From Cafeteria roenbergensis (taxonomy: Eukaryota; Sar; Bigyra; Bicosoecida; Cafeteriaceae), in the NCBI GenBank assembly GCA_008330645.1, contig VLTN01000030.1, forward strand, positions 262,001 to 326,000: 64,000 nt of DNA, in the 5' to 3' direction. Positions 21,120 through 32,053 of the stretch are shown here, in pieces. The number at the start of each line of letters is the position of its first letter. The first letter of the stretch is position 1. The notes below the pieces were generated by a model. That model worked only from the letters and a program-made list of their open reading frames with translations. It was not told where the DNA came from and made no database searches. A program made the translations under genes and the position numbers.

Positions 21120-21968
21120 ATGATGTCGACATTGGGCCGCGCGGTGCGGGCGTGGCAGCGGCTGCAGCGGGATGACTTCCTTCGACGGCCGTGAGGCTTG
21201 GCACGCCGGCCGCACGCCGGGCAGCCCTGTGCGAGCAGGCTTGTGGGGAGCGGTATCACGAAGAGATGGGTATGCATGCACTGTGCTTGCTCTTGACGGG
21301 GGGGGGGCGACTGAGGCCTTCCCCGGGCTGTCACGCTGCTGCGCTGCTCTCGAAAGTCCCCGCCGGCTCGTCTGCCGCGGCCCTCGCAGCCGCAACGTGT
21401 ATCAGTACACATGGGACGCGGCCAGAGTGTCGGCCCTGGTGTTCGGCGGATATTGCTGCGTCAAGCTTGCTTGGGAGCTCGCGTACGAGACGATGCCGGA
21501 CGCGTTTCGGAGCGCCGAGCTGGCCAAGGCATCAGGTGCGCTTGCGTGTCGCCGGCATGCAGGGCGCGGCGCTGCCGTCCGCATGCGCATGGGCGGGCGT
21601 TTTTTGTTTTGCGTTTTGCATTCCTGTGCCTGTGAAGGGGGAGCGCGCCCCGCGGCCGTGGCCCCCGCGGCGTCGTCTTTTGCCTGGCCACACACCCGTG
21701 CGCTCGGCCACGCTCGACGCCTGTGACCGCAGCTGTTGAGATGGACCGGGAGCGGGCCAATGCGTGGAACGACAAGGAGGAGCGGCCTATGAGCGAGAGG
21801 GAGTTTCTGGTCAGCAGGGCGCTGCGCAGGCGACACCAAATAGAAGCGTCGCTCGGGTGTGACCGGCCGCCCGATATGAGCGAGTCTGACGCTGCGGCTG
21901 CCGCCGCTGCTGGCCTTGCGCGCGGGAGATTCGCCGTTAAACCGAGCGGGGGCGGCGCCAGGAGGTGA
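21120..21968 (+). CDS. unrecognised small single-span protein, 150 residues
   Basis: Three exons, 21120-21190, 21390-21535 and 21733-21968, keep frame across GTGAGG and GTGCGC donors and two GCAG acceptors. The start MMSTLGRAVRAWQRL is basic and amphipathic, as in mitochondrial presequences. One hydrophobic segment follows (VSALVFGGYCCVKLAWEL, about 35-52). After it come a charged helix rich in Glu and Arg (MDRERANAWNDKEERPMSE) and an Ala-rich tail. The architecture resembles accessory subunits of respiratory complexes, but no family was recognised and the function is open. Both ATGs at 21120 and 21123 are usable. The gene is divergent from the AP endonuclease. Confidence 0.6.
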
Positions 21969-22931
21969 CAGTCTTGGCGGCGCGTCCAGCTGCGCATAGC
22001 CTTCGCTATTGTCTTTGCCAGCCCGCGCACTGAGCGCGCCCACAGGCGTCGGTGGGGCGTTGAGGGGGAGGGCGCACTTACGGGAACAGGCAGCATTGGC
22101 GTGTGCGCGTGAACTGCATTGGGCACCGAGCTCCCTGTTTCAACCACGTATGTGTTGTCACCAGCGGCCAATACATCGTGTACGGCATGGCCGTGCCCCG
22201 CGCGACTTGTGCCTTTTCTGCGCGACGCGTCGGCTGCAGCGACCGCAACACACAGCCCGGAACCAGGAAATCACGACTTCTTGCAGTCCCACTCCAAGCG
22301 GTTCTTGCGTGCGAACGGCTTCCGCCACGGCTCGGTTTTTCCATTGGGCATGTGGCACGTGTGCGACAGAGGACTGAGCTTCATGGACAATGCTGCATAG
22401 TGTTTGATGGCAGCATTGCAGATGCCGCTGCTGCTTTCGAGTGGCTCCCAGGCATCGCGAGGCTTGGAACCAATCGGCCTGCAGTGTTGTTCCGAACGGG
22501 AGCGCTGGGCACAATGTCGACTTCGACTGGCAAAATCGCAGCTTGCCGCCGTCTCGACTCGCCACTGCAGCTCACCCATCACGCAAAGGGAGGAGCAGCG
22601 CTTGTCCAGGACACCGTGCGTGCTGAAGCGTTGGAGGCAATGCATTTTGACTCGGACACAACCAAGACTGCTTCAGTGCCCCGCCGCCCCGCACGGCCAG
22701 GGCGCCGAGGCAGTCGTTCAAGCACCAGCGCGCACGCACGCTCAAACACGCATCAACGCCTCGGCGATCCACACCCACGCAGACGCAACCCTTTTCGCAA
22801 GCGACGGCAGCCGCCGCCAGGCCCATCAACAGCAGCCGCCGCTGAGCCCAGCAGCAGAAGCAGCAGCAGCAGCATAAGCAGCGGCCGCTGCAACGCGAGG
22901 GGGGCGGCGCCTCGGGGTTGCTGGTTCGAGC
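21969..22931. other. convergent intergenic region, relatively low GC, with CAG-rich stretch
   Basis: The longest gap of the left half. From about 22080 to 22700 the base composition is visibly closer to even than in the rest of the window. A CAG-rich microsatellite lies at about 22820-22880. Open frames exist on both strands, but none shows a conserved motif or consistent codon usage, and no tRNA fold was found by eye. Confidence 0.5.
22820..22880. repeat. imperfect CAG microsatellite
   Basis: Interrupted CAG/CCG run (cagcagccgccgctgagccc and following cagcagcagcagcagcat). It is outside any supported coding exon. Confidence 0.7.
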
Positions 22932-23677
22932 TCAGAAGGCCTTGGAAGCCGCCCTGAGCGCCCAGCCGCACCCGTTCGCCGGGACGATCCAATCGGCCAT
23001 GATGCCCACCTGCCCCACAAGCCACAGGAGCAGCGCAAGGGACACTCCCCCGTACACCAGCGCGCCGACAATGGCCCCGCTGCGAGATTCGCCCTTGGCC
23101 ACGTCGGCAGGGCTCGTGAGCCGACGTGCCTCCATGGCCGCCCGCCCCGTGGTGGGGCTCGGCTTGAACACGCACGCCCGGAGGACCAGGCCAATCGCAA
23201 TGAGGCCGAGGGCGCCCATGGACGCCACTCCGAGGCCCTCGTGGCCGGTGTACCAGGCCCCGGAACCGAACGCGCCGAGGTATCCCTGCAGCATCAGGGC
23301 AGTCGTCTTGTGGAGACGCGTGCTCTCCGAGCAGATGGCTGCGGGGAAACACAGGGGCGTCGGGTCACCGGCACGAGTGGGGCGCATCCGGTTGCGATTG
23401 CCGGCACGTGGGGCGCTCCAGCCCAATCACAGCGACTCCCCGTAGCGCCCGGGCCGAATCACACGCTCGCCCCTGGCGAGAGCTTCCGCGTCCCCGCCGA
23501 CACGGCGCAAACTCCTGGGACAAGCGCGCGGCGCAAGGAGCAGTGCGGGCGCGCGGGACTCGGACGAAACGCACGCTGGCCGTCCTTGGCTGCAGATGCT
23601 GACGCGGCGCCAGCCCCGATCGCTGCTGCCGCCACCAGCAAGGCAAAAACGGACCGGCCAAGCCAGGACGAGCCCAT
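22932..23677 (-). CDS. TM2-domain-like membrane protein with signal peptide
   Basis: Two minus-strand exons, 23677-23575 and 23338-22932, give 169 residues. A cleavable signal peptide ([20 protein letters not shown]) is followed by a short Cys-containing luminal segment. Next comes the hairpin core [18 protein letters not shown], which resembles the TM2 signature in which Leu-Gly-x-Phe-Gly is followed by an aromatic-Tyr-x-Gly turn. After a hydrophilic loop, the last helix ends [17 protein letters not shown], like the Asp-containing second helix of TM2 proteins. TM2 proteins are small two-helix membrane proteins of mostly unclear function. The assignment is tentative because it rests on pattern similarity alone. 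The start lies 185 bases from the S13 first coding base on the opposite strand. Confidence 0.6.
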
Positions 23678-23862
23678 GGCGGCCTGGAGCCGCGCGCTGG
23701 TGATCGTCGCGGCGGGGCGCGGCTGTGCGAGCAGAGCCACGCGTGCAGAGCAGGCGGCCAACCAGCCCGAGTGCGCCGACGTCCGCGTGACGCGAGGGCG
23801 CAGCGGCCAAGCCTGGGCCACCCGGGGTCTCAGCACCGTCAGTAGTCGCACCCTCTCTCAAC

Positions 23863-24977
23863 ATGTGAGAACGAGCCATGTCTCCTGGCCACAGCAGCCC
23901 CATATCCGGGAAACTCGGCCTGGGTCGGGCTCGGGGAGGGGCTTTTGCGGGCCTGAGGCGCCTCTGCCGCTTGGCCGGCCTTCGCCCCCCCCGGCCAGTG
24001 CCCCAGGGGCGTCCGCCGCGCCGCGCGACTGCGTGGTTGAGGGGCGATGGCAGCGTGCTTGGCCGGCCGGTCCGAACCCCGTCGGGGAGTGGGGCGCGGC
24101 TCATTGCGACCAGTGCAGCCTCACGCCGACCGCGTGGCAACTCTCGGCGCGCCCCGCCGGCGCTCGCGCTTCCGGGGAACCGGGGCGTGGTGCTCCCGTC
24201 CCCGTGAAGCATGGCGTGTGTCGCACTTGGTGCCAGGACCAGGTCCGTGCACGCCCTCGTCTCCGCCGAGGGCGCACTGTCGAAATGCCACCGCGTTCGC
24301 CCCTCTCCGTGCCGCTTCCCGTCGCCTTGTGCTCGCAGGGGCCGCCTCCACGGACCTGGGTGAGTGACACTGGCCGATGCTTCTGGCGCATTGCGACTGG
24401 GCGTGTCTTGGAGTCGCCCGTGCTCGTTCAGCGCGGCCCGGCAGACGGCTCTTGTGCTCCTCGTGCTGCACGCCGATTGTTTTTGCCGCCTGGTGAATGC
24501 CCCGTTCCCGCGCCCCCCGCCTCCCGTCTCGTTGGCTTTCGCAGCAAGGGCATCTCTTCGTCGGCGCTGCCGTACAAGCGCACGGCCCCGTCTTGGTTCA
24601 ACAAGAAGGCGTCCGAGATCGAGGACAGCGTGGCCAAGTTCGCTCGCCGCGGCCTCCGCCCGTCCCAGATCGGTGTCATCCTCCGTGATAGCCACGGTGT
24701 GGCCCAGGTCAAGGCCGTCACCGGCGCCAAGATCCTGCGCCTCCTCAAGCGCCGCGGCCTCGCCCCGGAGCTCCCCGAGGACCTCTACCACCTCATCAAG
24801 AAGGCTGTGTCCGTGCGCAAGCACCTCGAGAGCAACCGCAAGGACAAGGACTCCAAGTTCCGCCTCATTCTCATCGAGTCCCGCATCCACCGCCTGGCTC
24901 GCTACTACAAGCGCACTCGCCAGCTGACCCCCAACTGGAAGTACGATTCCGCCACCGCCTCCACCCTCGTGGCTTGA
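23863..24977 (+). CDS. RPS13: 40S ribosomal protein S13 (uS15), start codon split by an intron
   Basis: Component of the small ribosomal subunit. Coding exons are 23863-23864 (the bases AT), 24339-24359 and 24545-24977, giving 151 residues, exactly the usual eukaryotic length. The spliced start reads [20 protein letters not shown], and the protein continues through [15 protein letters not shown] and the closing [19 protein letters not shown]. Intron 1 begins GTGAGA directly after AT and ends CTCGCAG before G, so the initiation codon exists only in the spliced mRNA. Exon 2 is 21 bases. The sequence before the AT is pyrimidine-rich (ccctctctcaac), as in many ribosomal protein leaders. No other ATG gives the conserved N-terminus. 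The gene shares its upstream region with the TM2-like gene. Confidence 0.92.
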
Positions 24978-25516
24978 GCTCGCCTTGCCTCGCTGCAGAG
25001 ATGGAAGGGCGCGGCTCGCGCCCCGGCCTCCTCCGCGCAGCGGCCGTGCGCTGCCGTCGCCAGCATTTGCCGCCGCGCCGCTGCCAGAGCTGGCTGTTTG
25101 CCGTCTGCACCGCGCGCGAGTCATGGGTGTGCCCGCGCGCGGCTGCTTCACGACACAGATGAACCCCGGGAAGGTGTCTCGTCGCTTCGCACTCGCTCCG
25201 CCCCCACACACTGACACATGGCGGACAAGCACACAGGCGGGCAGGACTGCGTCCCGCGAGTTTGAGCCCTGCCAGAAGCCGCCGTGTTCACGAGCTGAGA
25301 ACCGGGCGAGGGGCAGCGGCCCAGGGGCCAGACAAGCGGGGCTGAGCACGCCCCGTGAGCTCGGGCTGGCCGTGCCAGAAGCGCTGCGGGCGCAACGAAA
25401 TCGGCCTCGCGCGCTGCCGAGCAGAGCTGGCTGCCGGCGAGTCTTTGCCACGGCGTGCCTGACCGGATTCACTCTCGCTTCGCCTCTCCGCCGCGCAGAC
25501 TTCCCAGCCCCTCACG
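24978..25516. other. intergenic, nothing recognised
   Basis: Spacer between two plus-strand genes, holding the S13 3' untranslated region and the next promoter. No conserved frame, repeat or RNA fold was seen. Confidence 0.5.
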
Positions 25517-26221
25517 ATGGCTGCCCGTGCCACCACCAGCTTCAACGCGAAGAAGATGTTCGACATTGCCGGTGAGGGCGGCTGGGCCGGCTCGCACGAG
25601 CGCGGAGACGCGTTTGACTGGGGCGCGACAGTGGTGCGACCGTTGTGGAAGCGGGGCTCAATCCGGCGCGCTCGCGCGTCCTCCCCGCGGAATCCTCCCC
25701 CGCAGGCACGCCCGTGCTAGTCTGCACGACGTTTGCTCTGACGATGGCCACGTACTCTGGCGTGAGTGGGCGTCTCAGTGCGCTGCTCTCACATGACGGA
25801 CGGGACTTTGACGGCAGTCACTGTCGGGTCGAAGCTTCGCTTTGGATCGGTCCGCCCGCCGCGCTGTCCTCGCAATGTTCTGCCCTGCGATGGCGTGCTT
25901 GCGTGCGGCGTTCTGTGCGCGAGCGCCTGGCAGCCTCCTTCTGGGCTCCAAGTCGCGACCACGCCTGCCGCTGTTGCCGGGTCGCCGCCTCTTCGGTCGC
26001 AGATCCGGTGCCTGTTCAAGAACCCGGACGTGCGCAACCGCAAGACTCTCCACGAGCCCATCCCGGGAGACGCGACCGCCAAGGCTGGCCGCGCGTGGCG
26101 CGTGCAGCACGAGGACCGCCACATCGGCAACGAGGCAGGCAACGTGTCCATGTTCGCAGCACTTGGCTTCAAGCGCATCGACCCCGTGGAAGAGTACTTC
26201 CCCACTGCCAAGCGCGCATGA
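25517..26221 (+). CDS. small B12D/NDUFA4 (MLRQ)-like mitochondrial protein
   Basis: Three exons, 25517-25571, 25706-25761 and 26003-26221, encode 109 residues. A short N-terminus (MAARATTSFNAKKMFDIA) is followed by one transmembrane helix (TPVLVCTTFALTMATYSGI) and then KNPDVRNRK. The order helix, short spacer, NPDVR-x-x-K matches the B12D/MLRQ family, small subunits or partners of respiratory complexes in the inner membrane. The C-terminal 60 residues (GNEAGNVSMFAALGFKRI and following) are not part of the core family. An alternative acceptor (gctag, 25722) would shorten exon 2 by five codons in the same frame; I preferred CCCGCAG. Family assignment is by short motif only. Confidence 0.6.
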
Positions 26222-26712
26222 GACCGCCCGGACAGCAAGGCCTTGACGCTCAGCACCGATTGTTCTCTCAGCCGCTGGCCGCGTCGGCAAGCCGGAGCCG
26301 CGCTGGACCGCCCCAACCGACCTCGTTGTCGTCATCGATGGCGGGATGCCAGTGCATCCCACCTGGCTGGAGGTGCGCCCGCGCGGCCTTGGCTGCCAGG
26401 CCTCTGCCTCTGCCCCGCGAGTCCTTTTCCGTGTCGGTGTGTGGCCTCGGTGCGCGCGCGAGTTGGAGCGCCAAAGCCAGGGGCTGCATGCCATGGCTGC
26501 TCGTTGCACTCGCTGGCTCATGCACCGAGCGAGCGCTTGGCAAGGAACGAAGGCTGCGTTGGGCTACTCGGGGAGCGCGCGGGCAAGCAAGCAAGCAAGC
26601 ACACACGCGCGAATCGAACGCAAAAAAAACACGGCCCGGTGTCTACAGCGGAGGGGAGCGGGGGGGGGGGGGGGGGGCGAGTGAGTCGCGCCAGCCTCGC
26701 CAGGGCAAACGC
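26222..26712. other. convergent intergenic gap with poly-G tract
   Basis: Space between the B12D-like gene and the SmD3 gene. It includes an AAGCAAGC-type run near 26585, an A8 tract near 26621 and an 18-base G run at 26660-26677. No gene was recognised. Confidence 0.6.
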
Positions 26713-28085
26713 TCACGACTGCCCCCATCGGCTGCGCGCTGGCGGCGGGGCCGTGCCGCTTGGCCCTGCAGCACCAGGCGCCCCGGTACCGTACATTGGC
26801 CCACTTGCGGCAGCGCCCGGGGCGGACGACGGCGCGCCCGATTGAGGGTGGCTGGCCAGTCCACCAGCTGACGCGGGTGCTTGGCCAGAGTGGCTTGACG
26901 GGGGGCCCGGGGCAGGGGCTGCGGCTCTGCCGGGTCCCTGGTGTCCGTACGGAGGGTGGCCGGGGGCACTCTGCCCGGGGTGTGGCTGGAGGTGTCCGGG
27001 TCTGGCGTGCTGGTCGTGGAAGCCGGGGGGCGGGCCGCCGAAGCCAGGGTGCTGGTGCATGGGGGGAGGGCCCCTGTGGTACCCCCCGTGGGCCGGGGGG
27101 GGCGGGCCGCGGGGCGGCATTCCTGGCGGCGCCGCGTGAGGCGCGAACGGGGGTCTCGCCCCCATGAACGGCGGGGGGGGCCGGGCCATCGCGCTCATGG
27201 GAGGCATGCCCATCGGCATCGCCGGGGGTGCCGCTGCGAGGGTGCGGGGGCAGGTTGAGAGGGGGGCGCTGGGGGGTGGGGGACGGGCGCGTGGCGCGCA
27301 AGCTGCAGCAGCTGGGTGGTGCGGGCTGCGAGTGTGGCCGGCACCGCAACTGGGCGCGATCGCGACGGCCCCGCGGCGGCCACCACGCGGCAAGCCCCCC
27401 GCCCCAGCATGGCACAGGGGGCTGCGCGCGCGCGAGCTTCGGACGCCCGAACTGGGCCGATTGGTGCGGATCACGGCTCGCGTCGCGCTGGTGTTGCGTG
27501 CCGCGGGAGGCAGCTGCTCCTCCCTGCTGCGTTTGCGGCCACCGCGCGACGCCTCGGCGGCACTTCGCACGCGCGCGGTGCGGTCGCGGGGCCGCACGGG
27601 CCACCGTCAGGGCCGAAAAAAAAATCGGGGCGCGCTGGGGGTAGCCGCGGCGGCGCGTACTCGAGCGAACGGCTGGCTGCTGCGCGCACACGGGCCGAGT
27701 TGCGACAGAGCCGAGTGCCGCGCAAGCCCTCACCACGCATTGCGTCCCTGGCCAGGTAGCGCCCGCGCCCGAGGCCACGAACGTGCTCCTTGCCGTCCTT
27801 GGCGTCGCGCACCCGGCCGAAAACGGGCGCCTTTTCCAAAATCTGGGGCAGCACCACTAGCCTGATCTGCCGCCCCGGCACGAAGATGTGGTCGAGGTGC
27901 ATGGTAGACCCGTCGCGGCGCGTGACGAACACGTTGCTCAATCGGCAGTTCATGCAGTCCTCGACGGACGCCAGGAAGCCGCGGTAGGTGTCGTCCGAGC
28001 GCGTCTCAATGGTCACCGTCATGCCCTCGGCGTCCTGCAACACCAGCACCGGGATGCCGATGACCATCCGCGCAAGGCCTGCCAT
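26713..28085 (-). CDS. SNRPD3: small nuclear ribonucleoprotein SmD3 with Pro-rich C-terminal extension
   Basis: Core subunit of the heptameric Sm ring on spliceosomal snRNAs. Minus-strand exons 28085-27734 and 27233-26713 give 290 residues, against about 120-130 in other eukaryotes. The Sm fold occupies residues about 7-90: IGIPVLVLQDAEGMTVTIET, YRGFLASVEDCMNCRLSNV (Sm1) and the Sm2-type strand HIFVPGRQIRLVVLPQIL, which are D3-type rather than B-type. A short RG segment (RGLGRGR) follows. Exon 2 then adds about 170 residues rich in Pro, Gly, Met and His (MPMGMPPMSAMARPPPPF), resembling the Pro-rich tail normally carried by SmB. The ATG at 28085 has a strong context (accATGG). The in-frame ATG at 28067 (MVIGIPV) would give the more usual short N-terminus. 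The intron starts GTGAGG and ends CTCGCAG. Confidence 0.88.
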
Positions 28086-28436
28086 GGTGCCCTTCCGGGG
28101 AGGGCGCTGGCCGCGCCGCTTTCGGGGTCCAGCAGCCGCGGGCGCCGCAGCCCCAGGCGTGGCGAGGGCGGCGCGGTCGGCGGCCTTTGCCGCCTGCCGC
28201 TGCTTTGCATCCAAGGCGCGGGCGCGGGCTCTGCCGGAACCCGGCGCCCTCTGGCCGGGAGGTGGCCAGGCGAGCCTCTGCTCGACGTCCGCCGGCCAGC
28301 CGCCCGAGGCCGCAACCCGACCAGCACCAGCGCCGCGCCGCGCAGACACGCGGCTGGGCGGGCTCTGGCTGACCGCTCTTCGGAAGCGCTGCCCAGGCCG
28401 CCGACCGCTCGGTCGAGACCCCGGGCCGAGCCCGCA
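28086..28436. promoter_or_regulatory. divergent promoter region
   Basis: The 351 bases between the start codons of SmD3 (minus) and the secreted protein gene (plus). It must hold both promoters and both leaders unless further upstream exons exist. No TATA-like element was seen. Confidence 0.5.
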
Positions 28437-31400
28437 ATGGCTCGCCTCGTTCTGGCTGCCCTCGCGGCAGGGCTGTCCCTCGCCGCAGCGGCCGGACTGC
28501 GCTCCAGGCAGGACCCAGGCACCGCCGTCGGGCCTGCGACGTGGGCGACCACCGTGGGCCAGGCCGGGCCCAAGTTCCGGAGCATGCCCGCCTGCAAGAA
28601 GGTGTTTCCCGTGCCGGGACACCGCGCCGTCGCAGTTCGCGTGGACAAGGAGGTCAGTCCGCGCCCCCGGTGCCCGTTCGGCGTGCTCCGCCATCCCGCG
28701 AGGCGTCTGCCCAGCGCCGCGAAGGGCAACCGCGGGGGGAATGGGCAGGGAGGCGCCCGGCGTAGGGCTTGGCGGCTCAGTCGTGCGCCCCGCAAACCGC
28801 TGCCGTTCGGCCCGTCGCTTGCTGCTGCTCCTCGACTGCGCGCAGGTCCGCTGCTTCTGGATGGTCATCTGCGGCGAGGAGTACTCCTTCCGCATCTACG
28901 ACCGCCGCGCCAGGCAGATCCGGCCCGACGGCACATGCGAGGCCGGAGACATCATCGGCGAGGTCAGTCTGCTTGCGCCCGCTCCGAGCAACGGCAGCGC
29001 TTCTGGGGGCCAGCCAGTCGTGGGGCCAGTGTCCAGCCGCCCTTTCGGTGCACTGGGTCGAGTCGGGGGTTGGGGGGGTGGCCTCACGCCTGTGCAGACC
29101 CGCGCAGCCCCTGCCGAGGCAGGCCCTGCCCGCCGAGGCAGCCCCTGCCCGCCGAGGCAGCCCCTGCCGAGGCAGCCCCTGCCCGCCGAGGCAGCCCCTG
29201 CCACCACCCGCCGCCCGCCACCCGACCGGCATACGCCCGCTCCCCTCGCCGCCACCGCCACCGCCACCGCCACCGCCACCGCCACTGCTGCCGCCACCGC
29301 CACCGCTGCCCGCAGTTCCGCGTCAACTATGACCCCGCCCCGGTAGAGCCAGCTCAGGGCACCGTCAACAACGTCCACTTCCCCTTCCCGCTCATGTGAG
29401 GCCCACGCGGCAGCTAGCGCCAGCGCCTTGACTGGCCGCAGCAGCGTCAGCTGCGCAATCTGCGCAACAAGCAGCGCCTCACCCGCCCCCTCTGCCCCGA
29501 GCCCGCTCCCGCTCCTCCCCCCCCCCCCCCTCCTGTCCGCAGCCTTAACATCTGGTCCAAGACGGCCGGCCCCGAGCAGATGGAGGTAGCCTTCAACTCC
29601 CCGCAGCAGCGCGTAATGTTCCTCGAGCAGCTCACCCCCGAGCGCCTGCTCATCGCCCTGCAGCCTGCCATGCGCCAGCTCATGCCGGCATGCGCGTCAG
29701 TGGAGCGCCTTGCCCGCGTCAGCGCCGACACCGGCAGGGAGTTCGTGCGCCAGTGGCTGCTCCAGGCTTTCCGGGGGCTCGCAACGCAGTCCCCCCCGCG
29801 CCAGTTCTGCGCCCCGACGGGCGCCACTTACCCCGACGGCCAGCCCAAGATCATGTGCGACAACGGCTGGGAAACCCCCCTGGACCTGAGGACCATCATC
29901 CACTACACCAACTGGCACTCCCAGCCCACCTCCATCGACAGGGACATCCGCGCCTGCGCCCAGGCCCTCCAGGTCCCCCAGTACGTCCGCGGCCTCAGCG
30001 GCCTGCAGACGCGCGACCTCCTCGACTTTGAGGGAACGGGCCTGGACTTCTTTGGGCCCTTCATGGCCGGAAATTTCCGCCACGCAGAGCGCACCGCGCG
30101 CCGCTTCGTCCCCATCGAGTCCAGCGGTTACACCTGGGACCTCATGGTGATCCTCTCGGTGTTCGAGGCCATGGCCATCAAGGACTGCCACTCGGCGTCG
30201 GACCGCGACGTGTTCTCCTTCTCTGTGGCCGACCCTCGCATCAAGCGCTCCCTGGAGGAGGCGGCAAAGAAGCCCCACAGCACCGCCGTCGTATTCCCCT
30301 TCCCGCTCGACGTCATGGGCGGGAACATCCGCACCGGGGCCGAGTGCCCCCCCGCTGTGGTGTACCTCGGCCAGCCTGGCTTCGACGGCCCTGGGGGCCC
30401 CTCTCAGCCCCTCATGGCCACCTCCGCAGGAGGGCTTACCTCCGCGGCCGCATCCAACCCTTACGCCGCGGCCATGGGGGCATCGGTGTCCGCGTCGCTC
30501 CTGCAGGAGCGGGCGGCGGCGGCGGCTTCGGCTTCGCGCGCTGAGGCCGCCGCTGGCGCCGCCGCTGGCGCCGGTGCCAAGGCGGGGGCAGAGGCCGCAG
30601 CCCAGGCCGCAGCCCAGGCCGCAGCCCAGGCCGCAGCCGAGGCCGCAGCGGAGGCGGAGGCGGAGGCGGAGGGTCTTCGCCGTCGCCACAAGCACACCCA
30701 TACCCATACCCACGGCCACAGCCACGGCCACAGCCACGGCCACAGCCACGGCCACGGCCACGCGGCCACGGTCTCAGCGGCGGCCGCTTCAACGGCCCAG
30801 CATAAGCACCAGCACCAGCACAAGTCCGGTGCAAAGGCCCCCCCATCCAACGCCCGCCGCGCCACGGCGGCCATGCACGGGGCTCCCGCCGCGTCGGCGA
30901 CCGCCTCGAAGCCGACGTCGGCAGCTGCCCGCCAGCAGCTGGCAGCGGCCGAGGCGGAGGCCGCATCCGCCCTCCGCTTCGCCCACGCCGCCGCCCACGC
31001 CGCCGCCAAGTCCTCGTCCTCCTCGCCGGGCTCCGCCGGCCCGGGCACCATCCCCGCCGGCAGCAACGTGAACTACGGCCAGGGGACGTCCGGCGCTTAC
31101 GGCTCCGCGCCCTACGCGGGCTCTGCCGCCTACCCCCACCAGGTGGGATACGGCGCCTACGGCCACGGGTACTCTACCGCCTTCAGCCCGGGGTACACCC
31201 CCAACATGCGCGGCACGGCGGCCGTGGGCAGCCCCGGCCAGCCAGGCATGACCCTCACGATGCCGCAGTCCAACATCCCGATCCGCGTGGACTCCAACGG
31301 ATACGCCGCTGTGCCCCCTCTGGCGTGCGCAAACATCGTGCGGACAGTTCCGGGAAAGCGCTCCGTCTGCGCCATGCGGTCCGAGGGCGCCCAGCCCGGC

Positions 31401-31667
31401 GGCACGGAGCACGGGGAGGCCCTCACGGCCCCCCGCGGGGAGTTCCGCTTCGCCCCGTTCACCATGTTTGCGGTGATGGACAACCGCTTCGCCGGCGTCG
31501 CACCCGGCCCCGAAGCTGTCCCCGGGTCCGGACCCCTCCAGGTGTACATGCTGGCTGAGATCCAGCAGCCGCCCCCCAACGTGCTCAACGTGCTTCGCAT
31601 GAGCGACAGCGGCGAGCCCAGCCTGTGGTACTACCCGCAGCCCCAAATGGCCCCGCGGCTGGCGTAG
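28437..31667 (+). CDS. unrecognised secreted Cys- and His-rich protein, 845 residues
   Basis: I do not recognise the family. Four exons, 28437-28652, 28846-28962, 29316-29395 and 29543-31667, keep frame through GTCAGT, GTCAGT and GTGAGG donors with GCAG acceptors. The apparent stop after exon 3 is removed by splicing inside CTCATGTGAGG. A clear signal peptide (MARLVLAALAAGLSLAAAA) opens the protein. Residues about 50-430 look like a folded extracellular domain, with scattered Cys and aromatic residues (VRCFWMVICGEEYSFRIYD, TGATYPDGQPKIMCDNGWE, YTNWHSQPTSIDRDI). Residues about 450-620 are Ala-rich and include a His run at about 520-548 built of His-Gly-His-Ser units, a potential metal-binding segment. 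A second folded-looking part at about 690-845 has NIVRTVPGKRSVCAMRSEG and FTMFAVMDNRFAG. Gene status is good; function is unknown. Confidence 0.75.
29100..29312. repeat. GC-rich minisatellite and CCACCG repeat in intron
   Basis: Repeats of gccgaggcagcccctgcc (about 29105-29210) are followed by a CCACCG run (about 29255-29310). Both lie inside the second intron of the secreted protein gene and so account for its poor coding character. Confidence 0.75.
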
Positions 31668-32053
31668 CCGCCCTCCTCAGCTCCGCCAGCGGCGATGGCA
31701 GCGCCAGCCCCCCCCTCCCCCCCGCCTGGCGTGCATCTGCCAACGGTGGTCCTTGGCCTCGGCCGGCCATTGCGGCCTTGGCTTGCTCGTGTGTGTTCGT
31801 GAATTGCGTCGTCGGGTCCAAACAGGCGCAGTTGTGGCTCGCATCGCGGCCCCACGCGTGCCTTTCTCGTGCAGCGCGCGACCATTGACTCGTGCACTGG
31901 CCGCACGGGCACACGCACACAAACGCACCCCTGGGAGCGCGCGGGGCGGCCGTGCTAGCAATGCCCGGCGCTGGGGCACGGCCGTTCGCGCTGGCGCAAG
32001 CTGGAGCTCTGCTGGCAACTGCCGACGCCGCCGCGGCGCCACTCGCGGGCGCC
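31668..32053. other. intergenic, nothing recognised
   Basis: Spacer between two plus-strand genes. The frame of the dynein light-chain first exon is open back to 31892, so the leader boundary is not fixed. No repeat or RNA gene was seen. Confidence 0.45.

Noticed and set aside
22923-22950. ggttcgagctc as a possible tRNA T-loop
   Set aside because: No matching acceptor, D or anticodon arms could be folded around it; it also overlaps the end of the TM2-like gene.
23427-25472. Long minus-strand open frame (681 codons) across RPS13
   Set aside because: It runs antisense through the secure S13 exons and through introns; composition only.
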